Below are positions 60,546-64,000 of a stretch of DNA of 64,000 nucleotides, in pieces (the stretch's first letter is position 1; each line of letters begins with the position of its first letter). This DNA is from Beijerinckiaceae bacterium (lineage in GTDB: Bacteria; Pseudomonadota; Alphaproteobacteria; Rhizobiales; Beijerinckiaceae). The position numbers and the translations under genes are program-made. The notes under the pieces were generated by a model. The model made no database searches and had not been told where the DNA came from. It worked only from the letters and a program-made list of their open reading frames with translations. The stretch is taken from the NCBI GenBank assembly GCA_947370975.1, contig CANBNG010000001.1:62001-126000 (forward strand). Reading direction: 5' to 3'.

Positions 60546-60560
60546 TGGCACGTGCCTTGC
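60546..60560 (+). promoter_or_regulatory. sigma54 promoter of flhA
   Basis: TGGCAC (60546-60551), five bases, TTGC (60557-60560), a perfect consensus. It is back-to-back with the flgP promoter, only 14 bases apart. Predicted start near 60572, leader about 84 bases to the flhA GTG. Confidence 0.88.
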
Positions 60561-60655
60561 AATGCATTCGTACAGAAGTGTTTTTCTATCACAAAGCCGT
60601 CAATTTCCGGACGATTCGCACGCGAACGGCGGAAAAATGACAGCGGAGCGGCACT

Positions 60656-62761
60656 GTGGCGGACATTGCATTGACAGCAAGGGGAACTGCGGGCGGACTG
60701 ACGAGATCACTCGTCATGCCGCTGACGCTGGTCGCCCTCATTCTGTTGATGGTGATCCCGGTCCCCCCCGTGCTTCTCGACATCTTCTTCACGATCAACA
60801 TCGTGCTTGGCCTCGCGATCCTGATGGCCAGCCTCAACACCTTCCGGCCACTCGACTTCTCCGCATTCCCGACCGTTCTGCTGTTTGCCACGATCATGCG
60901 GCTCTCGCTCAACGTGGCCTCGGCGCGCGTGGTCCTGGCGCATGGTCACGCGGGTACTGATGCCGCGGGCCAGGTCATCAAGGCCTTTGGTGAATTCATC
61001 ACCGCCGGTAATTTCGCAATCGGTCTGCTGGTCTTCTTCATTCTCGTGACCATCAACCTGATCGTGATCGTCAAGGGCACCGGCCGCGTCTCGGAAGTCA
61101 GCGCGCGCTTCACCCTCGACGCGATGCCCGGCAAGCAGATGGCCATCGACGCCGAGCTCAACGCCGGGCTGCTGACCGCCGAGGAAGGCAAGAAGCGCCG
61201 CGAGGAAGTCACCCGCGAGTCGGACTTCTACGGCTCGATGGACGGCGCGACGAAATTCGTGAAGGGCGACGCCATCGCCGGCCTCATGATTCTGGCCATC
61301 AACATCATCGGCGGCCTGATCGTGGGCATGGTGTTCCATGACCTGACCATTGCAAAAGCCGCGAAGCTCTACATCACGCTGGCCATCGGCGACGGCCTCG
61401 TCGCGCAGATCCCCTCGCTTCTGCTCTCGCTGGCAACCGCTATTATCGTGACCCGCGATTCTTCGGGCCATGACCTCACCGAGCGCATGATCAAGCAGCT
61501 CGGTGTCGACCGCGCCTGGTGGCCGGTTGCTGGCATTCTGACGCTGTTTGGCCTTGTCCCGGGCATGCCGGCCACCCTCTTCATCGGTGCCGGTGGCATT
61601 TCGGCCCTGATCGCCTGGAATGCCGGGCGCAAGTCCGCACTTGAGGCTGCGGCCCCGTCATTTGGCGCGGTCGATGCCGGCGGCGCGCCAAATGAAGATC
61701 CCAGGGGCGCGGAAAAAGACGGCCAATTGTCGCTTGAGGACGTCTCTCACCGCTCCATGCTGATGCTGGAAGTCGGCTATGGCCTTATCCCGCTGATCGA
61801 GGACGACGGCAAAAGCTCGCTCGTCACCCGCATCACCGGCATCCGCAAACAGACCTCGCGCGATTACGGGTTCATCATTCCCGCCGTCCGCATCCGCGAT
61901 AATCTGGCGCTTGAGCCCAACGGCTACCGCATCACCATCGGTGGCGTGATTGTCGCCGATGACCGTGTTTACACCGGCAAGCTCCTCGCCATTCAGGGCG
62001 ACAATTCCAATGTGATGCTGGCGGGCGAAAAGGTGAAGGATCCGACCTTCGGGCTGGATGCACTCTGGATCGACCCGCTGGACCGGCTTCGCGCGCAGGC
62101 CGGAAACTACACCGTCGTGGATCCGAGCACGGTCATCGCCACGCATCTCAACATGCTGCTGCGCCAGAACCTCACCGACCTGCTCGGACAAGATGACGTG
62201 CAGGCCCTGCTCGATCATGTCGCCAAAAGCTCTCCGAGCCTTGTCAGCGGCATCATCCCCAAGGTGATTACGCTGGCCCTGCTCACGCAGGTGCTGAAGA
62301 CGTTGCTGGCCGACCAGATCTCCATTGCCGACCTGCGCCGCATTCTCGAAGCCCTTGCAGGCGCAAAGAGCCGCGAGATCGACGACCTCGTGGACACGGC
62401 GCGTATTGCGCTTGCCCCGATCATCGTCCAGCGCATCTGCGGCCCCAAGGAGGCTTTGTCGATCATCACGCTCGATCCGAGCCTCGAACAGATCATCATC
62501 CAGAACGCGCGGGCCGGTGGCCGCGAGTCCGGGATGATCGAACCCGGCCTTGGCCGGAAACTTGTTGAATCCTTCCAGGAACAAGGCCGCGTGCTTGCGG
62601 CGCAGGACAAGGCCCTCGTGGTCGTGACCTCGCCTCTGCTGCGACGCGACCTTGCATCGCTGGTTCGTCAGGCCGTGCCAGATGCGATCGTCCTGACATT
62701 CAAAGAAGTGCCCGACACCAAACGCATCAATGTCGTCGCTGTGATTGGCGCCTCTGATTAG
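60656..62761 (+). CDS. flhA: flagellar export gate protein FlhA
   Basis: Export-gate subunit of 701 residues, GTG start with GGAG upstream. Eight N-terminal hydrophobic helices (to about 330), with the FHIPEP-family motif region STFRPLDFSAFPTVLLFATIMRLSLNVASAR-like (about 60-90), then a cytoplasmic domain with LILDPSLEQI-like TLDPSLEQIIIQNARAGG and FQEQGRVLAAQDKALVVVTSPLLR. flhF follows 10 bases later. Confidence 0.97.
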   Translation: MADIALTARGTAGGLTRSLVMPLTLVALILLMVIPVPPVLLDIFFTINIVLGLAILMASLNTFRPLDFSAFPTVLLFATIMRLSLNVASARVVLAHGHAGTDAAGQVIKAFGEFITAGNFAIGLLVFFILVTINLIVIVKGTGRVSEVSARFTLDAMPGKQMAIDAELNAGLLTAEEGKKRREEVTRESDFYGSMDGATKFVKGDAIAGLMILAINIIGGLIVGMVFHDLTIAKAAKLYITLAIGDGLVAQIPSLLLSLATAIIVTRDSSGHDLTERMIKQLGVDRAWWPVAGILTLFGLVPGMPATLFIGAGGISALIAWNAGRKSALEAAAPSFGAVDAGGAPNEDPRGAEKDGQLSLEDVSHRSMLMLEVGYGLIPLIEDDGKSSLVTRITGIRKQTSRDYGFIIPAVRIRDNLALEPNGYRITIGGVIVADDRVYTGKLLAIQGDNSNVMLAGEKVKDPTFGLDALWIDPLDRLRAQAGNYTVVDPSTVIATHLNMLLRQNLTDLLGQDDVQALLDHVAKSSPSLVSGIIPKVITLALLTQVLKTLLADQISIADLRRILEALAGAKSREIDDLVDTARIALAPIIVQRICGPKEALSIITLDPSLEQIIIQNARAGGRESGMIEPGLGRKLVESFQEQGRVLAAQDKALVVVTSPLLRRDLASLVRQAVPDAIVLTFKEVPDTKRINVVAVIGASD

Positions 62762-62771
62762 TAGGATTGAG

Positions 62772-63974
62772 ATGTTGCAACGGATGAAAGTCTTTGCTGA
62801 CGACAGCGTTGAAGCCATGGCTCAGATCACGCGTGAGCTGGGCGGTGACGCACGCATCTATTCGACGCGGCAGGTCAACGGCGGCATCGAAATCATCGCA
62901 GGCCCAGACGAAGACGACAGCGACGCAGAAAAGATCAATGTGCCCGCCAAGCCGCGCATGACCAACGAGACGTTCAAATCGCTTCTCGATGGACCGCGCG
63001 GCCCCGCGCGCATCGATGAGCGCCCGAAGCGTCCGCAAAATCCGCAGCACATGCAGCGGGCGCAAGATCTGAAAAACACCCTGAACGCGCAAAACCTGCA
63101 ACGCAATGTCCAGCAAAAGCTCCCGGAAGCAGCGCCCATTAACGACGACCGTTTGCGCGCGCTTGAGGAGACGGTTGCCGAGCTGAAATCCATGATGCGG
63201 GCCGGGCAGATGGCCGATGGTCTGCGCGCGATTGGCGCTACGCCTGAATTGATCTCTGTCTTTCTGGCGCGCTCGGGCGCCCATGACGGTCAGGGCTCCG
63301 AACAGAAGTTCAGCGCCTTCCTCGCCCAGCGCCTGCACTATATCCGCCCGCCCTCGCCCGGCGGCTCGCTGCGCGTGATTGTGGCGGTTGGCCCCTCCGG
63401 CAGCGGCAAGACCACCCTGCTCGGCCAGATCGCCGCGCGCCTGCGGTTTGAAAATCCGGCCGCCCGGGTGGCTTTGGTGAATGCTGAAAACAACCGCATC
63501 GCACGCACCGACCAGTTGCGCGCCTACGGCCGCATTCTCGATGTGCCCGTCGTCGACATCGACAAGAGCGACGACCTTGGTGAGTTTTCACGCAGTGTGG
63601 ATTCGCAGCGCTCGGTTCTCATCGACATGCCTAGCAATCCGGAAGAATGCGCCAAGCTTCTGGAAACCATCCACGACAATGACGACGGAATGTCGCCCAT
63701 CACACGCATCGGCGTGGTGCCCGCCAACCTTTCGCCTGAGGCGATTGGCGAGCTGCTCGATCGTTATTCGAGCGTGGACGCCGTCGCGATCACGAAACTC
63801 AGCGAGTCGAGCCTCAGCATTCCTGCCATCGGCCAGCTCAGCCTGCGCAAGATGGGCATCGCCTATCTTTCCAAAAGCGCAAATCTGACGAGCGGTCTCG
63901 TCGAACCCGAATTCGGCGACCTGGAAGGCCTGATCCACACGGCTCTCCTCGCCGCAAGAAAGAAGACGAGTTGA
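62772..63974 (+). CDS. flhF: flagellar GTPase FlhF (SRP-type)
   Basis: A 400-residue SRP-type GTPase that sets flagellar number and polar placement. The N-terminal basic domain (B-domain, with MKVFADDSVEAMAQITRELG) precedes a linker, then the NG domain with P-loop GPSGSGKTT, VNAENNRIARTDQLRAYGRIL and the late AITKLSESSLSIPAIGQL (TKLDE-like) motif. AGGATTGAG precedes the ATG at 62772. Suggests a polar flagellum (family knowledge). Adjacent to flhA as usual. Confidence 0.93.
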   Translation: MLQRMKVFADDSVEAMAQITRELGGDARIYSTRQVNGGIEIIAGPDEDDSDAEKINVPAKPRMTNETFKSLLDGPRGPARIDERPKRPQNPQHMQRAQDLKNTLNAQNLQRNVQQKLPEAAPINDDRLRALEETVAELKSMMRAGQMADGLRAIGATPELISVFLARSGAHDGQGSEQKFSAFLAQRLHYIRPPSPGGSLRVIVAVGPSGSGKTTLLGQIAARLRFENPAARVALVNAENNRIARTDQLRAYGRILDVPVVDIDKSDDLGEFSRSVDSQRSVLIDMPSNPEECAKLLETIHDNDDGMSPITRIGVVPANLSPEAIGELLDRYSSVDAVAITKLSESSLSIPAIGQLSLRKMGIAYLSKSANLTSGLVEPEFGDLEGLIHTALLAARKKTS

Positions 63975-63976
63975 TC

Positions 63977-64000
63977 ATGAGCAACGACATGCAACCAGGC
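63977..64000 (+). CDS. start of a gene cut by window, probably flhG
   Basis: ATG at 63977, 2 bases after the flhF stop, followed by only eight codons (MSNDMQPG) before the window ends. By synteny flhG (MinD-like partner of FlhF) is expected, but no motif is visible. Call is by position only. Confidence 0.4.

Overview
The window is high-GC DNA with dense, mostly operon-like genes, and it reads as an alphaproteobacterial chromosome, most likely Hyphomicrobiales. Supporting marks are a pyruvate dehydrogenase E1-beta with an N-terminal lipoyl domain, a fused ispDF gene, a pdhABC-lpd-lipA-COQ10 neighbourhood, and a small porin whose N-terminus (signal peptide, AADLP, then FTWTGFYVG) is typical of that group. 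No rRNA, tRNA, CRISPR array, integrase or IS transposase was recognised.

Bases 1-19700 are accessory metabolism and uptake. A cut FAD monooxygenase is followed by an amidase, a nitrate/taurine-type ABC importer with two substrate-binding proteins, a cupin and a second amidase, which looks like an import-and-degrade cluster for an aromatic or amide compound. Then come a cold-shock protein, two orphan Bug/TctC binding proteins, a lone treZ, a membrane-anchored TAXI protein, an SPW protein, a Tat-type periplasmic glucan protein (OpgG/D), a 24-residue membrane microprotein, an MFS transporter and another orphan binding protein.

Bases 19750-33450 are housekeeping genes, mainly on the minus strand: COQ10-like protein, a P-loop protein with a degenerate Walker A, lipA, an HWE histidine kinase, lpd, pdhC, pdhB, pdhA and ftsB. 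Divergent ispDF and pncC follow, then a minus-strand FAH-family gene. Three copies of a 40-bp GC-rich repeat lie here. Two are inverted and bracket a DUF559 nuclease gene inserted between pdhC and lpd. Each copy has a hairpin and four consecutive G-runs.

After a porin and two unknown genes, bases 35500-64000 are almost entirely flagellar: motAB plus a secreted Cys-rich protein, flgE, fliS, two divergent sigma54 enhancer-binding proteins, fliEFGHIJ, fliK-fliL-fliM-fliN-fliO-fliP-fliQ-fliR-flhB followed by unknown proteins, a reverse-strand flgP-flgT-flgA-flgM-flgN-like set, and flhA-flhF with the start of a likely flhG. Five close matches to the sigma54 consensus (TGGCAC, 5 nt, TTGC) sit before flgE, the second enhancer-binding protein, fliK, flgP and flhA. 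One enhancer-binding protein keeps a Fis-type helix-turn-helix but has an altered GAFTGA loop. The other has a perfect GAFTGA and no DNA-binding domain. That matches the FleQ/FleT arrangement of the Rhodobacter sphaeroides fla1 flagellum and suggests a sigma54-run, fla1-like system with Vibrio-type FlgP/FlgT ring proteins, rather than a CtrA-class rhizobial flagellum. Rod genes, hook-associated genes, flagellin and fliA are not in the window.
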